Positions 16,288 to 25,250 are shown, numbered from the stretch's first letter. The stretch is DNA of 64,000 nt from Lysinibacillus_B sp050613145 (GCF_050613145.1 NZ_CP192507.1:2480001-2544000); one strand, 5' to 3'. A program made the numbers and translations. The notes: a model not told the origin generated them from the letters alone.

Positions 16288-17043
16288 TTACCTTTTTACT
16301 GCTTCATATGTTATTATTTGTGCTGCATCTGTTGGATAGGTATTATATTGATAATTAGATGAAATTATAATATCTTCAAATCCTATTTCTTTTAAAATAG
16401 AGCGAAACTCTTCTACCCCATACCACTTTAAAGGGAAGTATTCCAGTTCCGTATCGACCAATTTAGAATTTCTCCATTTTTGATATTTATGATGGGTCAT
16501 CGTAAATTGATTTATTTGATCCACATCGACTAATATCTCTTCTAATGTAATCGTGTCTCCTTCAGGCGTTTTTATGACTCTAGTGGAAACATAGCCTTTC
16601 TGAAAAGATGTTGGCAGGAAAGTATCTATTATTATGCGCCCTCCCACCTCCAAGTGATCATAAAAACAACTTAAAGCATTTACAGCATCTATCCTTTGAT
16701 GTAACAATAAAAATGACCCAGTAGGAACAATAATCGCTTCATATTTATGCTCTAATACAAAATGACTCATATTTAATTTATGTAGATTCGGAGACAGACC
16801 TCTTTCCGCACAATGTTTTTCACATAAATTTAGCATGTCCTCAGAGAGATCAAACCCTTCCACATTCAGCCCTTTTTCCATTAAAGGGATTAAGATACGC
16901 CCATTCCCTACAGCAGGCTCCAAGATTCTTCCTTTAACACCTTTTAACCTTTCAAAATAATACTCTACATCACCAAATGACCTGCCAATAAATTTATCTA
17001 TATCATATACTTCTGTAGAAAGCTGACCGTAAAAACTAACCAT
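16288..17043 (-). CDS. Class I SAM-dependent methyltransferase
   Basis: A 251-residue methyltransferase with the SAM-binding motif I ILEPAVGNGRIL (40-51), an acidic residue at the end of strand 2 (VEGFDLSEDML) and a motif-IV region around IIVPTGSFLLL. The sequence order resembles small-molecule or unassigned methyltransferases of the Methyltransf_25/UbiE type. The second in-frame ATG is preferred: AAGGAG lies 11 bp upstream of it but directly abuts the first ATG at 17055. Substrate unknown. Single gene. Confidence 0.8.
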   Translation of the reverse strand: MVSFYGQLSTEVYDIDKFIGRSFGDVEYYFERLKGVKGRILEPAVGNGRILIPLMEKGLNVEGFDLSEDMLNLCEKHCAERGLSPNLHKLNMSHFVLEHKYEAIIVPTGSFLLLHQRIDAVNALSCFYDHLEVGGRIIIDTFLPTSFQKGYVSTRVIKTPEGDTITLEEILVDVDQINQFTMTHHKYQKWRNSKLVDTELEYFPLKWYGVEEFRSILKEIGFEDIIISSNYQYNTYPTDAAQIITYEAVKR

Positions 17044-17182
17044 TTCTATGCTCATCTCCTTGAATATCTGTATCGTTTTCGCTTAACATGGAATCTTTTT
17101 CATATTTTTCTTCCGACAAAAGAAACTCTTTAGTGATGTAAACTTAAATAATACATCAGGCTATATATATCTGTTCCCTTGA

Positions 17183-17845
17183 TTAACGTTGATATTTTTG
17201 AACTGATTCACGATGCTCCTGAACAATTCGCTCATCTACCTGTTCATATTGTTTTAATGAATCATACATCGCCTGGATTTGAGCAGGTGTAAAAATAACC
17301 TTTCGATACTTGACTAGTTTTAAAAGAAGTTCTTTCAACTCTGGGCGTTTCATAACATATGTTCTTTCTTGCGTAAACTCAATCTCTTTTAATTTACATC
17401 GTTCACTAAATACAACTAGATTGATAAACAGATTTTGTGGTAATGCAGGTAGGACATGCTGCAATGCTCGAATATGCGCTTCATTTTGCTTAATGGGATT
17501 GTAAAAAGAATATTCCTTTCCATTCGGAAACACTTGTGTCCAGTTTTTCTGTTCACCGTTCCCGTAAATCCATGCACTATAATTTTTCGACTCCGCTACA
17601 TAAATGCCTGTCTCATGGATAAACACCAAATCAACCTCCGTGTAGCCGCCTCTCTTTTTCGGAATATACATATTAAATAATGTACGGTGTTCTCCAGGAA
17701 TGGTATTCATCTTAAAAAATGATAAATATTCGCCTGTTAAACCCTTATCAAACAACACTTTTAATAATGAATTTCCTGTTGCCTCTTGATATACTCTATG
17801 TGAATCAATCGTTTTAACTATTTTCTTCATTAATCCTTTAAACAT
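17183..17845 (-). CDS. NERD domain-containing protein
   Basis: A 220-residue cytosolic protein. The region 45-150 has the layout of the nuclease-related NERD domain: a Glu-rich start, GGYTEVDLVFIHETGIYVAE (66-85, with the D-x-(I/V) and E-x-K catalytic-like residues, ESKNYS following) and KQNEAHIRAL. NERD resembles Holliday-junction and restriction endonuclease folds; activity has been shown for few members. AGGAGGAGATGTG precedes the ATG. It is divergent from a 46-codon small gene. Confidence 0.85.
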   Translation of the reverse strand: MFKGLMKKIVKTIDSHRVYQEATGNSLLKVLFDKGLTGEYLSFFKMNTIPGEHRTLFNMYIPKKRGGYTEVDLVFIHETGIYVAESKNYSAWIYGNGEQKNWTQVFPNGKEYSFYNPIKQNEAHIRALQHVLPALPQNLFINLVVFSERCKLKEIEFTQERTYVMKRPELKELLLKLVKYRKVIFTPAQIQAMYDSLKQYEQVDERIVQEHRESVQKYQR

Positions 17846-17998
17846 ATCACATCTCCTCCTTATCTACTTTAGTTAAATCTCTACCTTACCTATTGTTAAC
17901 ATTTTTCAAAAAATGAAAAAAGTTTTTCTATTCTTATCAGTTAATTTTATTTCATTATTTTTCTGAATATTATAAAATAAGAATAGGAGGTGATTCAT

Positions 17999-18139
17999 AT
18001 GCCATATGAAGCTTACTTAAACCCTGCGCAAAACATCCATCCATATACGTACGAAAACATCTTAGAAAATGATGTAGCGTATTTACATGAGGAAAAGTAT
18101 GATGGGACATTAGACCAATTCGATGACAATGATTTTTAA
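17999..18139 (+). CDS. Small acidic, Tyr-rich protein (46 aa)
   Basis: The ATG is 6 bp after AGGAGGTGA, one of the best ribosome binding sites in the window. The product (MPYEAYLNPAQNIHPYTYEN, then an acidic tail ending DQFDDNDF) has five Tyr and eleven acidic residues, no Cys and no membrane segment. It has its own terminator 28 bp on, so it is a complete gene. It resembles nothing I know; a spore or coat peptide is possible in this kind of organism but is only a guess. Confidence 0.65.
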   Translation: MPYEAYLNPAQNIHPYTYENILENDVAYLHEEKYDGTLDQFDDNDF

Positions 18140-18166
18140 AGGAGATCAAAATGGACAGTTCAACAT

Positions 18167-18217
18167 AAAGTGGCATGTGTATTTGAAAGCTTGACCTTTC
18201 TACACATGCCGCTTTTC
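18167..18217 (+). terminator. Terminator of the 46-codon gene
   Basis: AAAGTGGCATGTGTA pairs with TACACATGCCGCTTT (one G-T pair) around a 19-nt loop; TTTTCGTC follows. It also separates the gene from the convergent GNAT gene. Confidence 0.8.
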
Positions 18218-18230
18218 GTCCTCATAAATG

Positions 18231-18770
18231 TTACCCTCTGTCGTAATCGATAATAGCATACATATGAACATCATAGTGCCTTCCTTTGGCAAATAAGCTT
18301 TTGCGGTGCGTACCTTCCAATATCATTCCGCTTTTTTCCATGACACGTGATGAAGCCATATTTTCAGCTATGCATCTTGCTTGAATACGGACAAGACCTA
18401 GCTCCGTAAAGCCAAAGTCAATAATCCTTTTAGCTGCTTCTGTTATAATTCCTTTATTCCAATAATCCTCTGACAACACATAGCCGATTTCTCCAATTTT
18501 ACTATAATCATTCAGCCCTACATAGTCGATTGTGCCAATGAACTTCCCTTCATATTCAATGCCCCAAAGATACAAGCCGCGCGTTTCATATGCATCAAGT
18601 ATCATATCAATAAACCCTTTTGCATCATCAAGCGTTTGATGTGTCTCCCACAACACATATTGTGTCACCTGTGGGTTGGATCCATATGCAAATAACGCCT
18701 CCGCATCCTCCATTGTCACAGCACGTAATCGGAGTCGTTCCGTCGTTAGTACTGGTAAAACCCAATCCAT
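18231..18770 (-). CDS. GNAT N-acetyltransferase, RimJ/RimL type
   Basis: A 179-residue acetyltransferase. The opening LTTERLRLRAVTMEDAEALF is the start of the RimJ/RimL/SpeG-like subfamily; the acetyl-CoA loop follows IGEIGYVLSEDYWNKGIITEA (Q/R-x-x-G-x-G/A replaced by YWNKGI), then NMASSRVMEKSGM near the end. Members acetylate ribosomal-protein N-termini, polyamines or drugs; which applies is unclear. Start at 18770 after GGGGGAGAAG. Cytosolic, single gene. Confidence 0.88.
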   Translation of the reverse strand: MDWVLPVLTTERLRLRAVTMEDAEALFAYGSNPQVTQYVLWETHQTLDDAKGFIDMILDAYETRGLYLWGIEYEGKFIGTIDYVGLNDYSKIGEIGYVLSEDYWNKGIITEAAKRIIDFGFTELGLVRIQARCIAENMASSRVMEKSGMILEGTHRKSLFAKGRHYDVHMYAIIDYDRG

Positions 18771-18832
18771 ATCTTCTCCCCCTTTCAAGCACTATGTACA
18801 ATTTTCATCATCAACTGCTGGCTTAGTTGGGC

Positions 18833-18939
18833 TTTTGCTCGCTCAAACATTTTTCAATTAATAAATTGGCAAAATACAGAATCATGAAAATATATGCTAA
18901 AACCAGTAAGATTATATTGCAGCGCTAAAAATAAACCAC
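18833..18939 (-). pseudogene. Possible small membrane-protein ORF with an amber codon
   Basis: A GTG after AGGGGG opens four codons, then TAG, and the same frame continues for 30 codons with a strongly hydrophobic stretch (ILLVLAYIFMILYFANLL) to a TAA. Similar layout to the DUF421 gene at 28189. Without homologues this may be chance in AT-rich DNA. Confidence 0.2.
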
Positions 18940-19017
18940 CCCCCTCTAAAAATGAATGATTGCTCATTCTTCAAATTTACTGATATACTAAATAAAACGT
19001 ATGAAGGAGTGATTTGG

Positions 19018-19830
19018 TTGTTTAAAGTAGGAAAAAGCGGTGAGATTTCAAGAGAAAACAATGTATTGATGGCAAAATGTACTACAAATATACCGGGCAA
19101 CCCGATGAGCGTTTACAGCTTTAATGTCGATGGCATTTTAATTGATACAGGTTCTAGCTCTTTATTCAATGAATTTAAGCCGTATTTTGACCAAGCTGAT
19201 TTTGATGCGGTTTACATAACGCATTTCCATGAAGACCATATCGGGAATACGGCATACTTGCAAAAAGAGCGCGGCGTTCCTACGTTTATTCATCCAATGT
19301 CTACTCACTTAACAAACAAGCCACTCCGTTTACCAAAGTATCGTGAAATAGTGTGGGGACCATCAGAACCTTTTACATCGGAAGCATTTAGCCAAACGTT
19401 TACATCTCGTCATCATACATGGGATGTCATCGAAACACCAGGCCATACAAAAGATCATGTTGCATTTTACAACCGTGATTTAGGCGCTATTTTCACAGGC
19501 GATTTATTTATTGCGCCGAAAGTAAAGCTCGTATTAATCGACGAAAATATTTTATCTACGCTTGATTCATTAAAGAAAATTGAAAGCTTTGATTTTGATG
19601 ATATGTACTGTTGCCATGCAGGTCACGTAAAAGATGCGAAGAAATCGATACGATTAAAAATTGAGTATTTAGAAGAACTCGAAGGGAAAGCACTTGATCT
19701 TGCAAAACAAGGAAAAGACGTTCATGAAATTACCGCTGAACTATTCCCTATCCCGTATCCGATTATTCATGTATCGAATACCGAATGGTCACCAGTGCAT
19801 ATGATTCGCGCATTTTTAAATCGTGGGTAA
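19018..19830 (+). CDS. MBL-fold metallo-hydrolase
   Basis: A beta-lactamase-fold hydrolase of 270 residues. The zinc motif THFHEDH (68-74) is complete, and the further ligands are in ETPGHTKDH, FTGDLF and the late CCHAGH. Hydrolase members of this type cleave thioesters, lactones or phosphodiesters; the substrate is not evident. The start is a TTG 8 bp after AAGGAG; the open frame continues upstream to 18952 but has no ribosome binding site there. Followed by a good terminator. Confidence 0.85.
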   Translation: MFKVGKSGEISRENNVLMAKCTTNIPGNPMSVYSFNVDGILIDTGSSSLFNEFKPYFDQADFDAVYITHFHEDHIGNTAYLQKERGVPTFIHPMSTHLTNKPLRLPKYREIVWGPSEPFTSEAFSQTFTSRHHTWDVIETPGHTKDHVAFYNRDLGAIFTGDLFIAPKVKLVLIDENILSTLDSLKKIESFDFDDMYCCHAGHVKDAKKSIRLKIEYLEELEGKALDLAKQGKDVHEITAELFPIPYPIIHVSNTEWSPVHMIRAFLNRG

Positions 19831-19850
19831 TCGTAAATCCTTTAACACGT

Positions 19851-19889
19851 AAAACGTAAGAGAGTGATCTATACTCCCTTACGTTTTTT
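19851..19889 (+). terminator. Terminator after the MBL hydrolase gene
   Basis: AAAACGTAAGxGAGT pairs with ACTCxCTTACGTTTT, followed by TTTT. The loop is 7 nt. Confidence 0.85.
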
Positions 19890-20023
19890 AGGCTATAGTT
19901 CCTTTTGTATACCTTCATTATTTGATTTTACAACTTAAATGAAGTAGTAAAATCACCTTACTATAGCTGTGGTTTTATAAAAAAGATTGATTAAATCCTG
20001 TGTGAACTGCAGGATCTTTCTTA

Positions 20024-20046
20024 TTCCACAATCGGGCCAGATTGCT
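20024..20046. repeat. Degenerate copy of the CCACAATCGGGC palindrome
   Basis: TTCCACAATCGGGC is identical to the left arm of the hairpin at 21454-21485, but the right arm has decayed. It lies upstream of a GNAT gene. Confidence 0.45.
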
Positions 20047-20141
20047 AAACAAGCAGGAGTTTTATTAAGAATGTCGAAGTGGTTCTTTAACAGAGATTTT
20101 AATTGCCTGCAAAGAAAGTTAAATGATGAGGTGTGAAGAAA

Positions 20142-20594
20142 ATGAAAATCATTTCTGTAAAAGAAAATCCTGAATTTAAGGATAGAGCCATTAAATTTAT
20201 TCAAAGTAAATGGGCAAGCGAACAAAGTATGATGGTATATGAAGACTGTATTACACATTGTATTAACCCCTCTAATCCATTGCCACAATGGTATTTATTG
20301 ATGGATGGTGATAAAATAATTGGTTGTGCAGGTATTGTTACAAACGATTTTATTAGCCGTATGGATTTATATCCTTGGTTGTGTGCTGTATACATCGAAG
20401 AAGAATACAGGGGAAATGCTTATAGTTCGATATTATTAGAAAATGCGAAGATTGATGCAAAAGAAGGAGGTTTTAACCATTTATACCTCTCTACAGATCA
20501 TATCGGGTTATATGAAAAATTTGGATTTGAATTCATCGGTACTGGATATCATCCGTGGGGAGATAATTCTCGTATCTATAAAACAACTTTGTAA
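20142..20594 (+). CDS. GNAT family N-acetyltransferase
   Basis: A 150-residue GNAT. The acetyl-CoA loop is in LCAVYIEEEYRGNAYSSILL (about 84-103; the usual Q/R-x-x-G-x-A is EEYRGNAYS) and the C-terminal helix-strand is YEKFGFEFIGTG. It resembles small bacillar acetyltransferases that act on unknown small molecules. ATG at 20142, about 8 bp after GAGGTG; an upstream in-frame GTG is less likely. The coding region is AT-rich compared with its neighbours. Confidence 0.82.
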   Translation: MKIISVKENPEFKDRAIKFIQSKWASEQSMMVYEDCITHCINPSNPLPQWYLLMDGDKIIGCAGIVTNDFISRMDLYPWLCAVYIEEEYRGNAYSSILLENAKIDAKEGGFNHLYLSTDHIGLYEKFGFEFIGTGYHPWGDNSRIYKTTL

Positions 20595-20644
20595 TATTCC
20601 ATTAAAGGGCGCTTTAGTTTAATAAGAAACAGTAGAAGAATGAT

Positions 20645-20683
20645 AAGAAAAAAAGAACTCGATTCCACTAAATGAGAATCGAG
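20645..20683 (-). terminator. Terminator, minus strand
   Basis: CTCGATTC-TCATTTAGTG-GAATCGAG followed by TTCTTTTTTTC on the minus strand. It probably ends the transcript of the 139-aa membrane-anchored gene, 170 bp downstream of its stop. Confidence 0.65.
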
Positions 20684-20856
20684 CCTATATAATTAACTCC
20701 ACCAGCACCAATGTGTTGCCACATACACTCGACACATTGTGAGGTTGTCGCATGGTTGGAGTTAGTGTAAGTAAATAAAAAATAGCTATGTTGAAAATCC
20801 TTAATGTGAATCTCAGCTTCTTTGCTTTTTTAATTTAAACTTTTAACTGGCTAGTT

Positions 20857-21276
20857 TTATTTATTCAATTCCTTATATAAAACATATTTTAAAGCAGAAA
20901 TTTCATCTTCAGACAGTTTACCTTCAATTTCGGATAATACTTCATCCTGATTAATTGAACCGTTTTGCACTTGTTCCTGAATATCAAGTAAACGATTAAC
21001 GCCCACTTTTTTTATTAACACACGTGTCGCTTCTTCTTTAGTTTGGAAGGGAAGAGTATCCGGATTTATAGTTGCTGCCTCGCTTACAATTTCTTGAACC
21101 TTTGAATCGTTCTCAATATAGGATTTTACTTCTTCTAGATTTTCGTCATCTAAAGTAGATTCCACTTTTTCGATTATTTTTTCGGAAGCGATATTTGTCC
21201 CAAAATGCCACACAGCATAGCCAGCTGCTCCGAGTAAAACAAGAATTATTGCGGTAAATGTTAAAAACTTTTTCAT
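20857..21276 (-). CDS. Hypothetical membrane-anchored protein (139 aa)
   Basis: The start at 21276 follows GGAGTGAG. Residues 1-25 (MKKFLTFTAIILVLLGAAGY and on) form a signal anchor without cleavage or lipobox features; the remaining 110 residues are acidic, mainly helical, and probably outside the cell. No recognised domain. It is likely a single gene. The downstream 260 bp hold two imperfect hairpins, one of which is listed as a terminator. Confidence 0.65.
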   Translation of the reverse strand: MKKFLTFTAIILVLLGAAGYAVWHFGTNIASEKIIEKVESTLDDENLEEVKSYIENDSKVQEIVSEAATINPDTLPFQTKEEATRVLIKKVGVNRLLDIQEQVQNGSINQDEVLSEIEGKLSEDEISALKYVLYKELNK

Positions 21277-21453
21277 CAACTCACTCCTAACACTTTGAAT
21301 ATAGCACAACTTCTTAAAAACCACGAAGAAAAGATATTTTCTATAATTGGTTTAATTATAATTATTTGTGAACCAAGAGCAGATAAGTGTTCACCCTAAT
21401 ATATAGCATAAAAATTATCTATTGTAGGTACGTCTATATTTCCATTTGGGTAC

Positions 21454-21485
21454 TTGTTCCACAATCGGGCGCGATTGTGGAGCAA
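21454..21485. repeat. CCACAATCGGGC palindrome
   Basis: A 14-bp stem with a GGCG loop (TTGTTCCACAATCG against CGATTGTGGAGCAA, one G-T pair). No T-run on either strand, so it is not a terminator. A decayed copy is at 20024. Short palindromes of this type recur in Bacillaceae genomes, often near acetyltransferase genes. Confidence 0.7.
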
Positions 21486-21541
21486 CACCCTTACGAAATG
21501 ATCAAACTTTATTTCAAAGCAACAATAGCACTGCTAAAAAA

Positions 21542-22120
21542 CTAGATAGAATCATACACCATGAACTCTAGTATTTCTGCTAAATAATCGTGTGTTTCAT
21601 TAAACATGATACATTCTATATGAGGAGATGTATATTGATCCTCTAATTCAAATAAGTAAATCGTTTGTAAAATACAAAAAGCACGCGACTCTTTCTGAAC
21701 GAGGTTGCAAAGAGATCTAGGATATTCGGTTAATAAGCGACATAAAAGGCTATAGTGACATAATTTCACCTGTTTTAATTTATAAAGCTCAAATAGTTCA
21801 TCCGCCATTATGGTGATTTGCTCTTCTAACGACTTTGTTGAATCAATAACTAATCTTTTAATATGACTTGACTCTTCCTCGCTGTAGTTTAATAGCTGCT
21901 TCCAAATACCTTGATCGTTCATTATCCTTTTATTCACCTTCATTAAATGCTGTTTCATTTGTTGGAATATCCCTTGATTTCTTACAAGTACACTTACCCT
22001 CCGCCAATCAAGTGGCATTTTCAATAATCGAATATATGCATAGAAATCTTGCTCCGTTAATACAGGTTTTGCACTTAATCTGACAAAATTATTTTCCCAA
22101 TCGTAGAAATCTCGCCTCAT
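21542..22120 (-). CDS. Hypothetical protein (192 aa), coupled to a nitronate monooxygenase gene
   Basis: The ATG overlaps the TGA of the nitronate monooxygenase gene (ATGA overlap), so translation is coupled. The 192-residue product is soluble, helical and rich in Leu, Glu and Lys, with no motif that I recognise. Its place as the third gene of the MFS-NMO unit suggests a role in the same process. No clear terminator follows directly. Confidence 0.7.
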   Translation of the reverse strand: MRRDFYDWENNFVRLSAKPVLTEQDFYAYIRLLKMPLDWRRVSVLVRNQGIFQQMKQHLMKVNKRIMNDQGIWKQLLNYSEEESSHIKRLVIDSTKSLEEQITIMADELFELYKLKQVKLCHYSLLCRLLTEYPRSLCNLVQKESRAFCILQTIYLFELEDQYTSPHIECIMFNETHDYLAEILEFMVYDSI

Positions 22121-23127
22121 TCTAGCCCTGCTTCTTCTACTAATAACTGAAATAGTTCTTTAGCGGGCAATGGGCGAATTTGTTGATAGCCTATCCCTGC
22201 CCAAAGTGACATCACTTGTGCATTCTTTTCCGCAATAGCTTTTTTTCGGATTGGTTGAGTAACATAATGCAGCGCTGGATATGCCTTAGGTGCTACCGGA
22301 GAATAATTTTTTACAAAGGCATTTTCAAGTCCTCTTGCTAAGCGACCTGTAAATGCACGCGTTAGCTTAGTGCTAGCAAATTCTCCACTTTGTAAAGCTT
22401 GCCGATATACCTCATTTGCCCCACTTTCATCACAGCATATAAACGCTGTCCCAAGTTGAACGGCATCGGCTCCTTCCGCTAATAATTGTTTAATTTGTTC
22501 ACCGTTCATAATACCCCCTGCCACAATAATCGGTATATGTACTACTTCTTTTACTTTACGAAGAAGCGCTACTAATGGAAGTGGATTCTCTATGTCGATA
22601 TTTTCAAATGATGCTTGATGTCCGCCCGCTTCATATCCTTGCAAACAAATGGCATTAGCACCTTGACTAACAGCTAGTTTTGCTTCCTGAACAGTTGTTA
22701 CTGTTACAATTACGTATGTGCCAATCACCTGCAATTGCTCGATGAGTACTTTGTCTGGACAACCAAACGTAAAACTCGCAACAGGTACTTTATATTTTTT
22801 GACTAAAGCAAGCTTCCCTTCCCACTCATCATCTGAGTACATCGGCTTCCCTAGCTCTCTACCAACATCTTGCTGCAAAACAGTCATAAAAGCATGGAGT
22901 TCCTTTTCATTCACCGCATCTGTTTGTGGCACGAATAAATTCACACCAAATAAGTCATTTCCTTGTTGCATCTCTAGTATTTCATGTTCAAGTGCCTCTA
23001 CAGTTTTATATCCTGCAGCTAAAAAACCTAAACCACCCGATGATGAAATGGCTTTCGCTAATGAAACCGGCGATATGCCACCTGCCATCGGTGCTTGAAT
23101 AATTGGATAACGTAATTTATTTAACAA
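22117..23127 (-). CDS. Nitronate monooxygenase (2-nitropropane dioxygenase family)
   Basis: FMN-dependent TIM-barrel enzyme, 336 residues. The N-terminus YPIIQAPMAGGISPVSLAKA is the family start; QGYEAGGHQ (with the catalytic-type His) and AGGIMNG and LGTAFICCDESG (FMN phosphate loop) follow in order. It oxidises toxic alkyl nitronates such as propionate-3-nitronate to carbonyl compounds and nitrite. The start is a TTG, and the gene overlaps the MFS gene before it by 11 bp. A second, distinct family member is at 48071. Confidence 0.9.
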   Translation of the reverse strand: MLNKLRYPIIQAPMAGGISPVSLAKAISSSGGLGFLAAGYKTVEALEHEILEMQQGNDLFGVNLFVPQTDAVNEKELHAFMTVLQQDVGRELGKPMYSDDEWEGKLALVKKYKVPVASFTFGCPDKVLIEQLQVIGTYVIVTVTTVQEAKLAVSQGANAICLQGYEAGGHQASFENIDIENPLPLVALLRKVKEVVHIPIIVAGGIMNGEQIKQLLAEGADAVQLGTAFICCDESGANEVYRQALQSGEFASTKLTRAFTGRLARGLENAFVKNYSPVAPKAYPALHYVTQPIRKKAIAEKNAQVMSLWAGIGYQQIRPLPAKELFQLLVEEAGLE

Positions 23128-24274
23128 TTTCCTTCCCCTCCATTACATACAGTTCATATGGACGCCCCGAATAAGCAATCAACGTAGCGAGTACTATGCA
23201 AATCGTAGCAAACATAAGAGCTGATTCATAACTGTCCGTCGATGTCATTAGTATTCCCGCAATCGTTGGTCCTAGCATTTGTCCGCCGGCATACATCGCC
23301 GTTAAACCGCCTAAAATACGTGTCCCACTGCCACGAGCTACTGTATTTACAATGGTTGTAATCCCCATAAAGGTCATTCCAAAAAGAAAAGCACTCACCG
23401 AAAGTCCAATCGCTGTAGGTAGTAATACAGGGAAAATAATCCCAATGCTCTGTATGCCCAATGCCATAACTAATCCATTTACATACCCGGTTCTTTCAGC
23501 CATTCTAGACCAAATATAGCAAGAAGGAATGGCTGCTAATCCTACAATTAGCCATACAAATGCGGGATTCCATTGTATCTTTGGGAGCTGTGCTGCAATC
23601 GACACAATAAACGTGCCTGTTACAATATAGCCTACCCCTTCCAATCCATAGGCAACTAAAAGCCAAGGTAGCCATCGTTTTTGAATCCATTCATTCCTTT
23701 GATGTACAGCATTACTTGATTCCATCTCCTGTTGCTCTTTTAAGAAAGAACTACTAAATAACGCAAGTACTATACAAGCAACGCCCAACAGTAGCCAAGT
23801 TGCTTGCCATGATAATACGGCCACTATATAGGAAATGCTGATGCTTGAAAAAGCAATACCGAAGCCAACACCACTGTAAAATAACCCGCTCCACTGTGGC
23901 TTTTTCAACCTACCTAAATAAGTCAACACAATACTCGAAGCTAATATGAAAACAACGGCACTCGACACACCGGAAAGAAATCGAATGAGTAGCAACAACA
24001 AATATTCATTCGTTACGCCCATGACGATGGTTGTCAGGACATTCAAAAATAGTGCACCATTTAGCACAATAAACCGCTTCTCTTGAAAAGCAAAAAACGT
24101 AAGTCCGATTGCACCGACAAAATAGCCAGCATAATTACTTGTTGCTAAATAACCAGCTAGTGCATCGGTTAATGCCCAATCTGCTTGCATAAAAGGTAAA
24201 AGCGGCGTGTAGGCAAAGCGCCCAATGCCCATGGCGATAAATAATGCTAAAACCCCTCCTACAACTCTTTTCAT
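23117..24274 (-). CDS. MFS transporter, YbfB/YjiJ type
   Basis: An integral membrane protein of 385 residues with about 12 hydrophobic segments. The start GGVLALFIAMGIGRFAYTPL (6-25) is characteristic of the YbfB/YjiJ group, in which a GIGRFAYTP motif opens the first helix. It is the first gene of a three-gene unit with a nitronate monooxygenase and a hypothetical protein, and is divergent from a LysR regulator, which most likely controls it. It may export or import a compound related to nitronates. ATG follows GGGTGATG. Confidence 0.85.
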   Translation of the reverse strand: MKRVVGGVLALFIAMGIGRFAYTPLLPFMQADWALTDALAGYLATSNYAGYFVGAIGLTFFAFQEKRFIVLNGALFLNVLTTIVMGVTNEYLLLLLIRFLSGVSSAVVFILASSIVLTYLGRLKKPQWSGLFYSGVGFGIAFSSISISYIVAVLSWQATWLLLGVACIVLALFSSSFLKEQQEMESSNAVHQRNEWIQKRWLPWLLVAYGLEGVGYIVTGTFIVSIAAQLPKIQWNPAFVWLIVGLAAIPSCYIWSRMAERTGYVNGLVMALGIQSIGIIFPVLLPTAIGLSVSAFLFGMTFMGITTIVNTVARGSGTRILGGLTAMYAGGQMLGPTIAGILMTSTDSYESALMFATICIVLATLIAYSGRPYELYVMEGKEIVK

Positions 24275-24356
24275 CTAGTCATCACCCTTTGCTAATTTAA
24301 AATCTATTTTTATATTAGCAACATTTTGATATATAATATAATTCAAATAAATGATG

Positions 24357-24368
24357 TTTGATATCAAA
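24357..24368. promoter_or_regulatory. Candidate LysR-type operator palindrome
   Basis: The space between the divergent LysR and MFS genes holds a perfect palindrome TTTGATATCAAA. A second, wider inverted pair (TTTGAT near 24325 and ATTCAAAT near 24342) lies close by. LysR proteins usually bind such dyads between the genes they control. Confidence 0.45.
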
Positions 24369-24392
24369 AATATTAATAGCAAAGGAGCAATT

Positions 24393-25250
24393 ATGGACAT
24401 TGAGGCACTAAAAGCATTTGAGATTGTGGCCAAGTATGGCAGTATTTCTCAAGCCGCGGATGAACTGAATTATTCACAATCCAATGTAACGGCAAAAATT
24501 CACAAGCTGGAGCAACAGCTAAACACGACATTGCTTTATCGGCATAATCGCGGGTGTGTGGTCACACCAAAGGGGCAAGAGCTACTGCAATACGCAACAC
24601 AAATTTTCCACTCGATTCATACGGCTGAGTTGGCGATGCAGGATGAGCATAATCCAACCGGTGATTTAAAACTAGGCGCAATGGAAACAACCGCTGCCGT
24701 CCGCTTGCCTAACCTATTAGCCCATTACCATCAGCAGTTTCCTAACGTGAACCTTACGTTAAAAACAGGACCGACAGCCCAATTAATCGAAGCGGTTGTC
24801 GATTTCAAATTAGACGCCGCCTTTGTATCTGGTCCGGTTTCACATTCTTCCTTACAAGCTAAAACCATTTTTCAGGAGGAAATGGTCGTTGTTTATCCTA
24901 AGGGAAATGAAGACATTCCACTAGAAGCGGCGACCATTTTAGTCTTTAAAGCAGGCTGCTCCTATCGTTTTCATTTAGAGAGCTACTTACGTCATCAAGG
25001 AATTAAATCTTATAGCTTAATGGAATTTGGATCACTTGAGGCCATTACCGGTTGTGTAGCAGCCGGATTAGGTATAACGATGCTACCTCGTACTGTGTAT
25101 GATCAGTACGTTCGCTATTACCCACTGCAAGCCATTACAGTACCGAAAAAGTTTTCACTCATCGAAACACAGCTCATTTACCGAAAAGAAAATAACTCCA
25201 TTCCACTACGACGTTTTGAGTCTTTACTTTTACAGCAAGAAGAGCATTAA
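24393..25250 (+). CDS. LysR family transcriptional regulator
   Basis: The 285-residue protein begins with the LysR winged helix (MDIEALKAFEIVAKYGSISQ, then AADELNYSQSNVTAKIHKLE, residues 1-40), followed by the periplasmic-binding-like effector domain (about 90-285). The start at 24393 has AAAGGAG 7 bp upstream; the longer frame has none. It is divergent from the MFS/nitronate monooxygenase operon and is its likely activator. The SYRFHLESYLRHQGI segment is typical of the YwqM/CzcR-like subgroup. Confidence 0.9.
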   Translation: MDIEALKAFEIVAKYGSISQAADELNYSQSNVTAKIHKLEQQLNTTLLYRHNRGCVVTPKGQELLQYATQIFHSIHTAELAMQDEHNPTGDLKLGAMETTAAVRLPNLLAHYHQQFPNVNLTLKTGPTAQLIEAVVDFKLDAAFVSGPVSHSSLQAKTIFQEEMVVVYPKGNEDIPLEAATILVFKAGCSYRFHLESYLRHQGIKSYSLMEFGSLEAITGCVAAGLGITMLPRTVYDQYVRYYPLQAITVPKKFSLIETQLIYRKENNSIPLRRFESLLLQQEEH

